Origin: Burhinus oedicnemus
Lineage: Eukaryota > Chordata > Aves > Charadriiformes > Burhinidae
Assembly (NCBI GenBank): GCA_008921705.1
Contig: VFFE01007638.1
Span: forward strand, 526,933 to 590,932
Length of the DNA stretch: 64,000 nt
Reading direction: 5' to 3'
Position 1 is the stretch's first letter; each line of letters begins with the position of its first letter. The notes beneath the pieces were generated by a model. The model did not search any database, was not told the DNA's origin, and worked only from the letters and a program-made list of their open reading frames with translations. Shown piece by piece: positions 38,201 through 48,570 of the stretch. A program made the translations under genes and the position numbers.

Positions 38201-39945
38201 TGTCCCTGTCTGAAATGGTCTAAGCCAAATTTTGGAGCTTAATTTTGCATTAGTAACCTATTTAATTTATCATTAATGAATTTTAGGATAAGTGAGTATA
38301 TGAACTCCTTTTCATATTATGTTTTCTGCATTATAATAGAATAGTAAGTAAAATTTAAAATACTACATTGTTAACATTGCCAAGGGCATGTGGGAGCATT
38401 TAACTGCACTGTATGTATCAAATGAAAACTAAATGTCAAATTAGTCAATCTAAACCATGCTCCTATAAGTATTTATAGTTTTAAACCAAACTCACAGAAA
38501 TATATATCATATCTACTATGTTCTAGAAAATATACATTTGGATTTTACTTCCCTGTTGGGCATTGTTGACTATGTAAGCAAGACAGATAAACTAGCTAAT
38601 AGCGAAATGTTAGTAAAGATTTGTCTGTTGTCTTTTAGTTTCTCTTTTTGCCTGCTATCACTCTGCAATTTATCTTCTTTAAGTATGTTCTCATTCAAGA
38701 TTGGTGGGCACTGTATGGTGAACTCAGCAGTACAACTGTTGCATTGCATATAGATTTGTGTTACAATTCTGATTACACCTGCTAAGACTACCTTTTTATT
38801 AGACTTCTGTTTGTCTACATATTTATTGTGTTACTGTCTGTTGTTCCCTGTGAGGAAAAACAAAATAGCTTATTTATTGTCTGAGCTGTGCAATGCATCT
38901 GCTGTTTCCAAGTTCGCATGAGGAACTGGGAAAACAGCATTTTTTAAGGATGTTTTACTCAGAAATACTCCGAATCTTTTTAGATTCTGAAAATCTAAAA
39001 AGTTTTGAAACTTGGTTAACAGGTACATATGTTGAAGTTCAGCTGGTTATCTGAGAGGTATCCTTTCTTTTGAGTACAGGTCTGGAAATATCACTCACAT
39101 ACACAGAGAACTAAAATTTAAAAATAGGTAGTTCTACATATCTATATCTAAAAGGTTTTTACAATTTCAGAATGTGTGGTGCTTTATATGTTTTTAGGTG
39201 CTACTCATTTTTACAGCTGGACCAGTTCACCTATACAGAGTTAACAAAAATGATGCAGCACAAAATTCATTAAAAAGAAGTGTTAAAAATTTTTTTTCTG
39301 TTGCTACTCTTAAGAGGTTGAAAAGAATGTCAAAAACAAATTTATAGTCAGTAAGAACACAGGACTATAAAAAGCATAGAACATAGAAGCACACACTAAG
39401 GAAAATAAAAAGCTGTCATTTCTTTATATGTAATAAAACTCATTGAAAACACGACATGGCAGTTGACACCAGCAAATCATCTGCTTAGTCTGAAAAATAT
39501 GTTTTTACATATGTTATACAGACAAAAGTTTTAATACAATTAAGATATGACTGAAAAAAGACAAGACGTTTTGGTTCACTATCTTTGCCTACCAATGAAT
39601 GCATCAAGTTATAGATGTTTTTCTAAATGCACTCGTAACTTTTGGTGTCAAATATTTTGAAATCATTTTGCTTTTGGCTCTGTTTTATTGGAAAAATAAC
39701 TAGACACAAATAAAACTCACTGAAGCAGTTCTTGTCCTCTGATACTGAACTAAGAACAGCAACTCATTATGGGGCACCAAAAGACAGAATTGCAACAACA
39801 GACAAAACATACTTTATTACTTCTTAGTGAAATTGTCCTGCTCACAGGAACAGTCCAATGCAAGAATTGCAGCAAATAGAAAAGTATACTTTGGGATAAC
39901 AGAGGTGATAGCACTGTTTTGTGATAGACTATAACCTTTACCTAT
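35273..39945. other. AT-rich unique sequence, no gene seen
   Basis: No transposon, RNA gene or exon was recognised in this 4.7 kb. There is a poly-A run near 36137-36149. Open frames are 72 codons or fewer. Confidence 0.6.
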
Positions 39946-40153
39946 TGTCCCAGTTTCAGCTGGGAAAGAGTTAATTTTCTTTCTAGTGATTTCGTGAAAG
40001 GAATGTCAACAATACATATTGTTGTAGTTGTTGCTAAGTGATGTTTATGCTTTTCAAGGATTCTTTTCAGCTTCTCACAGAAGCTAAGAAAGAGTATAGA
40101 CAGAACAACTGAATGGCCAATGGAATATTCCGTACCATAGATGTCATGCTCAG

Positions 40154-40161
40154 TATATAAA
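40154..40161 (+). promoter_or_regulatory. TATA box of the LTR promoter
   Basis: TATATAAA follows 'gtcatgctcag' and precedes a G-rich stretch, the arrangement of the U3 promoter in this LTR type. Transcription would start about 25-30 bases downstream. Whether it is active is unknown. Confidence 0.55.
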
Positions 40162-40293
40162 TGGGGGTTGGCGTAGCGGGGCTGTGGGAGTGGTGGGAGG
40201 AATGCGTGATTACTGCTGCAGATGGTGCCAATTCACCGGGCAGTGAGAGTGACTTCTGTCATTATTTTTATTGTTATTATTGTTATTATTATG

Positions 40294-40513
40294 TTTAGGA
40301 TGGATATTAGGAAAAAAATTCTTCACAGAAAATGTTATCAAATTTGGAACAGGCTGCCCAGGCAAGTGGTGGAATCGCCATCCCTGGAGGTATTTAAAAG
40401 ATGGGTAGACGTGGTCCTGAGGGACATGGTTTGGTGGTGGTCTTGGCAGTGTTAGGTTAATGGTTGGACTTGATCTTAAAGGTCCCTTCCAACCTAGACG
40501 ATTCTATGATTCT
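40294..40513 (+). mobile_element. CR1 insertion nested in the LTR
   Basis: It starts at 'tttaggatggatattagga' (ORF2 codons for FRMDIRKK) and ends in attctatgattct. LTR sequence rich in TTG/TTA repeats lies directly on both sides (...tgttattattatg before, tattgttattttcc after), so the CR1 landed in this microsatellite-like part after the LTR did. The ORF2 stop codon is mutated: the position after GACATGGTT reads TGG where the sister copies have TAG. It is the same subfamily as 1-464 and 33850. Confidence 0.93.
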
Positions 40514-40696
40514 TATTGTTATTTTCCTTTTCTGTTATTGTTTCTAGTAAACTGTCTTTGTCTCAACCCATAAGGTTTTTTCTCCCTTTCCCTTTCCTCT
40601 CTTTTCCTCCCTCTTCTCTCTGCCCTCTACAGGAAGGGGGAGAACTGCTTGAGCGGCTGTGTGGTCATAGATGCTGGCTGGGGTTAAACCATGACA

Positions 40697-41811
40697 CCTG
40701 TTTAAGAACAAATACAAATATTTTCATTCTAGAGGATGAGTTTTAAATAAATAAATACTTAAGAACATGTTCCCTAAGTATTTTTCCAATGGCCTTTTAA
40801 TTTGACTTTTATTTAAGAAATACCTGTAAGAGGTGATACAAAGGATGGGGTTATAGTACAAAATCAGTAATACTTTGCTTCTTTATACCATCCAGTAATC
40901 CATCCATAGCAGTAAAGAGATTCTTAAGAAATATCAGAACTACTTGAAGCAACAATTTTTCTATTTGTAATATCTGAACAAGGACTTATTCAGGTTTTCA
41001 GAATGCAGTAATCCTTTAGGTATAACACTTGTTGGAAATTGCAAAGCAGAATACACCTCTGAATCAGTTAACTCTTCTGGGTTCTACTGTAATTCTAATG
41101 TAAAGGAGAAAATGAATTTTTTCTCTTTGTAAATTAAACTGTAAGGATTTCCCTCTAACTTGTGCCTGTAACATATGCAAAATCAGCAGATGGAACTGTG
41201 AGGGAAATTGGTAACTGTGATGCTGGCACTGTACCGTTCACTGAAATACGGGAAATCTTGCAATTAGATTACAATTGGTCATCTCAGTAATAATCTATTC
41301 TAATTCTAAGAAACATGAAATGTGCCCTAACTCAGCCTTTAAAACTTCAGTAGTGTTTGTACTGACAATGGAATATTTTTTTTGTTCTAAGAGTTTGGAT
41401 TCAAATGGGGAAAAAATATTTTGAAATAAAATGTAATGGTTTTCCATTCTGTTTCAGTTTAAGAGAAAAAGTTCATTATAACTTATCAATGTAATTGCTA
41501 TTATAAATTGTTCTCCTTTTATTTTTTACATATGCCATTTCATCCATTTTCCTTTTATCATATTTCCTGCATTGTTCCCTACTTTTGCAAAATTTTTCTG
41601 AGTTTTTGAATTATTTTTTTTTTGCCATCTATAAATCTTTTAAAAATAAACCTGAAAATATTTTGAAAAAAAATTAGTGAAAAGAAAGTAAGCAAACCCC
41701 TCCATCAGAGGTAAGATATGATGAACAGGAAAAAAAAAAATCAAATTTTTAACAGTCAGGATTCTTTATGGGATTTTAAATAGTGACTGAAATTAATTCA
41801 AAGTATAAATC
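40697..41811. other. AT-rich unique sequence between two LTRs
   Basis: No retroviral coding remnant was seen, although two LTRs flank this 1.1 kb. Poly-A/T runs occur near 41610-41620 and 41731-41740. No gene. Confidence 0.6.
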
Positions 41812-42599
41812 TGTATTGGATGTTTGGGATCAGGTGCTGGCAGCGAGGGGCCGCAGGGCAGCCTCTGTGAGGAGAGGCCAGGCCTGTCCCCATGCCAGAC
41901 ACAGCCGGTTCCAGCCGGCTCCAACCGACCCACCGCAGGGCACAGCAACTCAGCCAAGATCATGGCGCCTCTGGGAAAGCACGTGTAAGAAAAGGCAAAA
42001 ACACCACACAGGCAGTGAGGAGTGAGGAAAAACAGTGTGAGAAACAGCCCTGCAGACCCCCAGGTGAGAGAAGGAGAGGGAGGAGATGCTCCAGGCACTG
42101 GAGCAGAGATTCCCCTGCAGCCCATGGAAGAAACCACGTCGGAGCGTTTTTTTTTCACTCTGGACTGCAGCCTGTGGAGAACCCATGCTTGGCCAGGGGA
42201 AAAGTGTGAGGAGGAAGGAGTACCAGAGAGACCACTGACTCTGTGGTGTGTGTTTGCACTGGCCCTAATCACCCATCCTCCATCCCACTGCACCGCACTG
42301 GGGGTGGGGAGAGGAGTTGGGAGTGAAAAAACAAAGTTGACCATGGGAAAGGGAGGAAGAAAAGGGCTGTTTTAATAGTTGGTTTTGTTTCTCGTTACAT
42401 TAATCTTTTTTATTTGGCCAGAAATTAAATTAATTTTCTTTGAGTCTGTTTTGCCCATGAGAGTAATTAGTAAACAAACTGCCTGTCTTTGTCTTGACCC
42501 ATGAGCTTTCTCAGCCCATTTTCTTCCCCATCCTGTTGAGGGGAAGTGAGAGAGAGGCTGGGTGGGTGTCTGGCTGTTAGCCGCGGCTAATCCATCACA
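41812..42599 (+). mobile_element. Solo LTR of an avian endogenous retrovirus (family A)
   Basis: It starts TGTATTGGAT and ends ...CTAATCCATCACA. It shares with the LTR at 22336 the segment 'acacagccggttccagccgg', then a 'ccgacccaccgcagggca' segment, an 'ggagcagagattcc' segment and the 3' third ('tctgttttgcccatgagag', 'cttgacccatgagctttc'). The polyadenylation signal equivalent has decayed to GAAATTAAA. A run of T near 42148-42155 interrupts the middle. No clear target-site duplication (aaatc before, aagct after) and no internal genes. Confidence 0.75.
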
Positions 42600-44937
42600 A
42601 AAGCTAACAATTCTTTTCTGTCAATTTCAAACTACATTGTATTTTACTCATTTCAGTTCATATTATTGTTACTATTGATGTTTATATTAATAGGAGAAAA
42701 ATTCATTATTTCTTAAATTCTGTTTTTAGGCAGCATACTTTTTTAATTAGAAAGCTTTGAGAAGTTGGAGTATTCTGACATATTCCTTTGATGTCAGACC
42801 AAAATTCGAGCCCTAACTGGTAGCTGAGTACAGATAGGACTCTCTGGTAAATCTTCACAGTTAATTTGGAGAGTTGGAGACTAAGAAACAAGAATTTTCT
42901 CACTTTTAATGTTTGATGAGGCCCTAACACACTACATTGCCAGAGGCAAGTGACAAACACTTTTTATCTGTGAGGAAAGCCTTCAAGCTGAATTTCTGTT
43001 TAATCGAACTCAGTTTATGTCATGGTTTGAAGCAGAGGTCTCAGAATGGACCAACAAACTGCATTAAATGGATGAGATTCATTCTAATATGCCCCTCTGA
43101 GTACTGGGAAAGAAGACCAAACTCATTCCCTTTTGTCTGTCCCCGAAAAATTGCATTATCTTGCTTCATTTTCCACCACTATATAAGCTGTATATACAGA
43201 ACCTAGCCTGCCTGTCAAGATTAAGCCTAGACCCTACTGAAGTCAAAGCATTTTAAGTGGAGCAAGTGTTGACACAGTTTTAACTGCTTATTGGAATATT
43301 CCATTATACCTACGCTGTAAAGTAAAATACTTGATAAGACAATGTAAAAATTAATACACTGTAAATATAGTAAGTGTAGGATATAGGCTAAAAATATCAT
43401 AATAGTTCTTGTATTCTGTAGTTCATTATTAGTCACTCTTCTTTCCTTTTTTTTTATCTGTTGTGGCAGTATAAAAGGGTCCCAAACAGAAGGGCCTTAT
43501 TGTACCAGCAGTTGACATGTACGTCAGTAGAAACACATAACATCTGATGAAATAATAAATGGCTTCCTAACTGTCATACTGGTCACACTCCAAGACAATG
43601 TAAGTGGCACTCACCTTCAAAAAATGAAATGATGTGATAAAGGAGAAAAGACAAAAATTACAGCAGTAAGTTTTTAATTAAATGGAATGTGATTCCAGAG
43701 AAACAGTTGGGATCTAGGATGTTAAAGTGTGAAAGGGTGATAAGAATTTATAACTGTAGTCTTTTCTAAGAAAATACTTTAATTTTCAATTCCCTTCATC
43801 GTATAGGATTTTTTGTTTAATTGTTCTTACTGAAATTTTGTCTTTTTGTCTTTCTTTCTTTACCCTGTAACCTCTAAAAAGGATGGCAGATTCTTTTGTA
43901 AATTACTTCAATTTAAGCCTGGGGAAATTACAGTAGTTCAAAGTAGGTGGTAGTTAAAATGACAGTATGAAAGAATATTAAACATACAGACCTGATTCTG
44001 GAATGTTGAGAACACATCCTTTCCTCTATGCTTTTCACTCATGACATCTACAGCAAGGCAAAAAATTAATACACGCTTGCTGGCACAGGGCCCAAGGCAC
44101 CTGAAGGAGCAGAGTCGTGTGCATCTGGAGGCCAACAGTTAAATCAGCTGAGATACAGTCTGAACCTGCATTAAACTGAAGCAACAACTAGTCACTTTTA
44201 GGATTGCTGCAGTGCAGAGCACTTAAGCTACAGAGGGTCACAAGGAAGACAGTAGGGAGACATGTCTTTCCAACTGTATTTCAAGGGACGAGTCTTATGA
44301 CCTCTGTGAATCATCAAAATTCGAAGTAGCCAAGTTATCCCTGACATTTTCTAACCTTTTGTCCTAGGATGAAGTATAGAAGTGTGTGTTTAAAATATGA
44401 AGTACCTAAAACAAATAACAAAATTTAGTCTGTTTTGGTTAATGTGTCCCATTTGTCTTCAGATGTTCACTAACTTCAGCCTTTAATGAATAAATACCCT
44501 GCAGTATAAACAGTTTGATTTTTAAGCCTGAAGCAGCTTATAGAATACCAGCTGGTTCAATGTGAACCTTGCAAATTCTAGTGACGTATGCCTGTTTTGA
44601 AGTTATGGATTAGAGAGAACGTGATCTTTCTGGAAAAAAAAAATTCTTAATAAAAATATAATTCAAAGATTAGATAAAATATACCTTGCTGCATTCTGTA
44701 ATACTCTGTCACTAATGTGATCTTGAATTGCTAACAGAACATAAAGATTTTACATAGAATTCACTATTTTTTCTTTTTTTTTTTCTTTCTCTTACGGTTA
44801 CAAATAACCATTTTAATGTCAGCCCCAAGTACATTGGCCTGTCTCAGAGAATAAAACTACTCTGTGGGTATACTGGTTAGGGAATATCAAATAGAAGGTA
44901 GACAGCTGATATTCGAGCCATTTACATAATTAATAAA
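42600..44937. other. Unique sequence, no gene seen
   Basis: No exon or well-supported transposon. A segment near 43450-43550 ('gggccttattgtaccagcag', then 'aaacacataaca') weakly recalls an old interspersed repeat, but the match is too poor to call. Open frames are 89 codons or fewer. Confidence 0.55.
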
Positions 44938-45430
44938 ACAGTTATTAGAATACTGTGTCCAGTTCTAGAATTTCTGTTTTAAAAAGATGTTCACAATCAT
45001 GAAATGATTTGCAATGTTTCAACATGTAGAAAACCCCACTGAGAGACAGATGAGGCTTGACCTCTTTAATTTATCTGAGAGGAGTGACATCTGCATGACA
45101 TTCATGAATTTATAGAAAGAGAGTATTTCCACTAACATTGTGTCCACAGCCTTAATGAGATCCAAAGTTAGAATGCACAGATAGAAAAATGCAGAAAGAA
45201 CTTAAAAATAAAGCATAAGGATAATTAAGTAATGGAATTAGTTAACTATCTTGGAAATGAAGTGGTTTCTTTATCGGCTCAAGGCTTTCAAATGAGAGTA
45301 TCTGCCTCAAATAAACATGGCGTAGCTCTGCCAGACCTTACAGATTTCATGTAAGAAACAGCGAGATCCTAGGAGATCCAAAGGATTGTGCTACTGCAAG
45401 TTCAGATTACATGACCTCAAAAATTCAATC
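44938..45430 (+). mobile_element. Ancient CR1-superfamily LINE fragment
   Basis: Although strongly diverged, this follows the order of a CR1 ORF2 C-terminal region. 'agaatactgtgtccagttct' encodes the EYCVQF-type motif, a later 'gacctctttaatttatctga' and 'gaggagtgacatctgcatga' match the RLRGDLI region, and the 'ggataattaagtaatggaat' segment corresponds to the HWN region. No intact frame is left. It belongs to an older CR1 lineage than the copies with ATTCTATG tails. Confidence 0.6.
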
Positions 45431-46475
45431 TCAAAACTGTGAGACATACACCACTCTCTTCTTGAAGCTGTTTTAATAGGTAAGATGAAATTAAAATACA
45501 CATTTCATCAACATAGCACAGGCCTCAGAAAGTATAGTAATCAAAACACCATAATGGAGCAAATCCTGAATTCCATTCCATATCTAAATGCTGGGTTTGC
45601 ATTTTATGTTATTCTCTGTTTTTATGTCCCCTCATGTCTCCTCCATTTCTATTTTGGCTTGCTACACCTTCATTTAGTGTTTAAATTGCCTGAAAAGTAC
45701 ATCTTTAAATAGGGAAGTCAAGAATTTGCCACCTTCCTAACATTACTTCTGCATAGCCAAAATATTAAACCAACATTTTCAAGAAAACTCTTGTAGGTTC
45801 CAGTTTCCTGAGGTAGAGAAAAGAGAGCAAAGGTCTCTCTCACCTTTCTTTAGTGCACCAACAGGTACCGTACAGACAGTATTATAATTAAATGTTACTC
45901 CTCTGCATTTTATGCAAAATTGTCTGTTGTATATTCTCCATAAGCATCCACTGAATCAGTTCCTTTAGGACACTATGGGGAATGCCTCCATTCTAGTTTG
46001 CAATAAATATCACTAGGTGTCAGACTGCAGAGCCTCCTAAGACATTTCCATGGAGACCAGGAAGCAGAAGTCTGAGTCCCTTGAACATTTTCAGGGGAAA
46101 AAACCTGCAGTGTCAAGGGATTCTGTAGGAAGCTTAGTGGCAGCTGAATAGGATATTATAGGATGTTGTTTTAGATTTCAGCACCTAAATTCCACTTATA
46201 TTCTTTCTGCATATAGGGCTTTAATGATGTTATTAGTGATCTTAAGTGAGTGCTAAAACGCTAAAGCTGAGAATGTGGTGAAGAATCTGCAGATGTGGGA
46301 AATATATATGCCATAGAAAGTCATCAAATAACTGATTTTCATGAAAGCATGCTTCAGAACTGTGAGAAGTAGTGAGCAAAAATGGAAGGATCACAAGAAA
46401 AAAAGAACAGCTTCACCTCTCCTTGTTCTGTCTGCTGGACTATGTCTACCACACATGTTGAAAAAGTTGACAGCA
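45431..46475. other. Unique sequence, no gene seen
   Basis: No recognisable element or exon. Open frame 45485-45712 (+, 75 codons) is hydrophobic in its second half and matches no family. Confidence 0.6.
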
Positions 46476-47600
46476 AATCATAGAATCATAGAATCATCTA
46501 GGTTGGAAGGGACCTTTAAGATCATCGAGTCCAGCCATTAAACTAACACTGCCAAAACTGCCACTAAACCACGTCCCTCAGCACTATGTCTACCCATCTT
46601 TTAAATACCTCCAGGGATGATGACTCCACCGCTTCCCTGGGCAGCCTGTTCCAATGCTTCAAAACCCTTCTGTGAAGAAATTTTTCCTAATATCCAGTCT
46701 AAACCTCCCCTGACACAGCTTCAGGCCATTTCCCCTCTTGTTCTATCACTTCTTACTTGGGAGAAGAGACTAACCCCCACCTCACTACAACCTTCTCTCA
46801 GGTAGCTGTAGAGAGTGATAAGGTCTCCCCTCAGCCTACTTTTCTCCAGACTAAACAACCCCAGTTCCCTCAGCTGCTCCTCATAAGACTTCTTCTCTAG
46901 ATCCTTCACCAGCTTCACTGCCCTTCTCTGGACACACTCCAGAACCTCAATGTCTCTCTTGTAGGGAGGGGCCCAAAATTGAACACCGTATTCGAAGTGG
47001 GGCCTTAACCAGTGCTGAGTACAGGGGGACAATCACTTCCCTACTCCTGCTGGCCACACTATTCTTGATACAGGCCAGGATGCTGTTGGCCTTCTTGGCC
47101 ACCTGGGCACACTGCTGGCTCATGTTCAATCAGCTGTCGACCAACACCCCAAGGTCCTTTTCTGCAGGGCAGCTTTCCAGCCACTCTTCCCCAAGCCTGT
47201 AGAGTTACATGGGGTTGTTGTGACCCAAGTGCAGGACCCGACACTTGGCCTTGTTGAACCTCATACCATTGGCCTCAGGCCATCTAATCCAGCCTGTCCA
47301 GATCCCTCTGTAAGGCCATCCTACCCTCAAGCAGGTCAGCACTCCCACCTAACTTGGTGTCATCTGCAAACTTACTGAGGGTGTACTTGATCCCCTCATC
47401 CAGGTCACTGATAAAGATATTAAAGAGAACCGGCCCCAATACCGAGCCCTGGGGAACACCACTTGTGACTGGCTGCCAACTGGATTTCACTCCATTCACC
47501 ACAGCTCTTTGGGCCTGGCCTTCCAGCCAGTTTTTACCCAGCAAAGAGTACACCCATCCAAGCCATGACCAGCCAAATGTTCAAGTGGAAAATGCGTGGG
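46476..47600 (-). mobile_element. CR1 LINE retrotransposon, 5'-truncated, well preserved
   Basis: On the minus strand it runs from within the reverse transcriptase domain (near 47600) to a clean terminal repeat at its 3' end (atcatagaatcatagaatc on the plus strand, 46476-46495). The 3' untranslated region includes the segment 'ccattaaactaacactgcca' on the plus strand, linking it to the 1-464, 33850 and 40294 subfamily. The 5' limit is uncertain by about 30 bases. It lies in the same type of AT-rich background as the others. Confidence 0.94.
46570..47553 (-). pseudogene. CR1 ORF2 pseudogene, reverse transcriptase motifs B-C to C-terminus
   Basis: The block 47553-47284 carries motif B ([19 protein letters not shown]) and an intact motif C ([11 protein letters not shown]), the only unmutated catalytic FADD seen among the copies in this window. 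A frameshift follows, then 47129-46947 ([20 protein letters not shown]) in a second frame and 47032-46721 (SALVKAPLR, then [19 protein letters not shown]) in a third. A further shift follows RTRGEM, after which the C-terminus can be followed only at DNA level to about 46570. No functional protein is possible. Confidence 0.88.
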
Positions 47601-48484
47601 AGAATTTGTTCTATTAAATAGTCCTTTCTTCAAAGAGAAACACGCAAGGTAGCATTAGTCTTTTCCACATCTGCTTCTTTTCATTTTCAAGGTGATCCAT
47701 CATGGTCTTGAACCACAAAGTAATTCAGATCTAGTTAAGAGATTTCTTTATCCTGAAAAGTACTAAAACTTGTTCTGTATTTCCATTAATGTAAAATGAC
47801 AATAAGGTTAAAATAGTATTAACAACATCTTAAACTCTTTTATTCTGCATTAATATTGGATTTAGAACATGAAATTTTCTTCCATTTCTTTCTCCTGCTA
47901 AGGAATGCTAATTTTTTACACTAGCTATCTTTGAAACAGAAGTTTGAATGGAGCCATGCTACCATTCATGTTTCAATATTATATTACTATTTTTTATTTA
48001 AGATCTTTTGATAATGCAAATGTATTTTCATAACATTAGCCATTAGAAATCACAATCAAATAAAAATACTTTATCCTTAAACAAGTATATAATTGACATG
48101 GACACCTGTTTGAATTACCTATAGTTGAAAAAACAAGAAGTGTCATGGTTTCAGGTCATACCTGCAAAAAAAATGCTATGCTTTGCTTTCTAGTTTCAAA
48201 TTCAGTTGTTTTAAGATATTAGGAGAGCATGAAAAACAATCCAGGAGTCCCAAATCAAATTACTTTGAAAAACGTTTTTAATAATTATTTTGCAGATGTT
48301 CTTTTATAAAACTTTCCTGATGCTATTCATCTCAGTAAACTTGTTACTGCTTATTTTGATGAGATGATCGACCATACTAATACTGTTAATGGTCTAAATC
48401 TAGTTATTCAGGACATATGAAGACAGAGGCAGTTCAAAAGCGTAACCAAGGTAAAGCATCCTCTGTCTATAAGGCATAGTGTGA
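47601..48484. other. AT-rich unique sequence, no gene seen
   Basis: Nothing recognisable. Confidence 0.6.
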
Positions 48485-48570
48485 TCAGAGGGTCACAGGA
48501 TAATTCAGGTTGGAAGAGACCTCAAGAGGTCACCTAGTGCAAGCTCCTCCTCATGTCAGATTCAGCTGAG
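48485..48570 (-). mobile_element. CR1 3' terminal fragment
   Basis: The plus strand reads 'gggtcacaggataattcagg', then 'ttggaagagacctcaagagg' and 'tcacctagtgcaagctcctc'. This is the reverse complement of the CR1 3' untranslated end of the subfamily seen at 58892. The terminal repeat itself is decayed. Only about 85 bases remain. Confidence 0.8.

Larger units (their letters stand above)
39946..40696 (+). mobile_element. Solo LTR of an ERVL-like avian retrovirus, split by a CR1
   Basis: It begins TGTCCCAGTTTCAGCTGGG and ends GGGGTTAAACCATGACA. The flanks are cctat before and cctgt after, a five-base target duplication with one mismatch, which fits ERVL-type integration. A TATA box lies at 40154-40161. 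The LTR resembles a common avian type that starts 'tgtcctggtttcagctggga' (recalled, not searched). A CR1 insertion at 40294-40513 splits it; without that it would be about 531 bases. No retroviral genes flank it. Confidence 0.8.

Noticed and set aside
40222..40455. A 77-codon frame joining LTR and CR1 sequence
   Set aside because: It arises from the nested insertion and the lost CR1 stop codon. There is no sign that it is used.
41793..42375. Open frames of 78-183 codons in the third LTR
   Set aside because: The 183-codon minus frame is antisense to the LTR and extends through it with no recognised domain. Composition alone explains it.
39946..42599. A provirus bounded by LTRs at 39946 and 41812
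   Set aside because: The two LTRs belong to different families, each with its own ends, and the 1.1 kb between them shows no gag, pol or env remnant.
22336..42599. The two similar family A LTRs as the ends of one provirus
   Set aside because: They are 19 kb apart and clearly diverged from each other, with no retroviral coding sequence between and other insertions in the gap. Two solo LTRs is the simpler reading.
43450..43550. Possible old interspersed repeat ('gggccttattgtaccagcag' region)
   Set aside because: Only a few short segments match the remembered pattern, which is not enough to call it.
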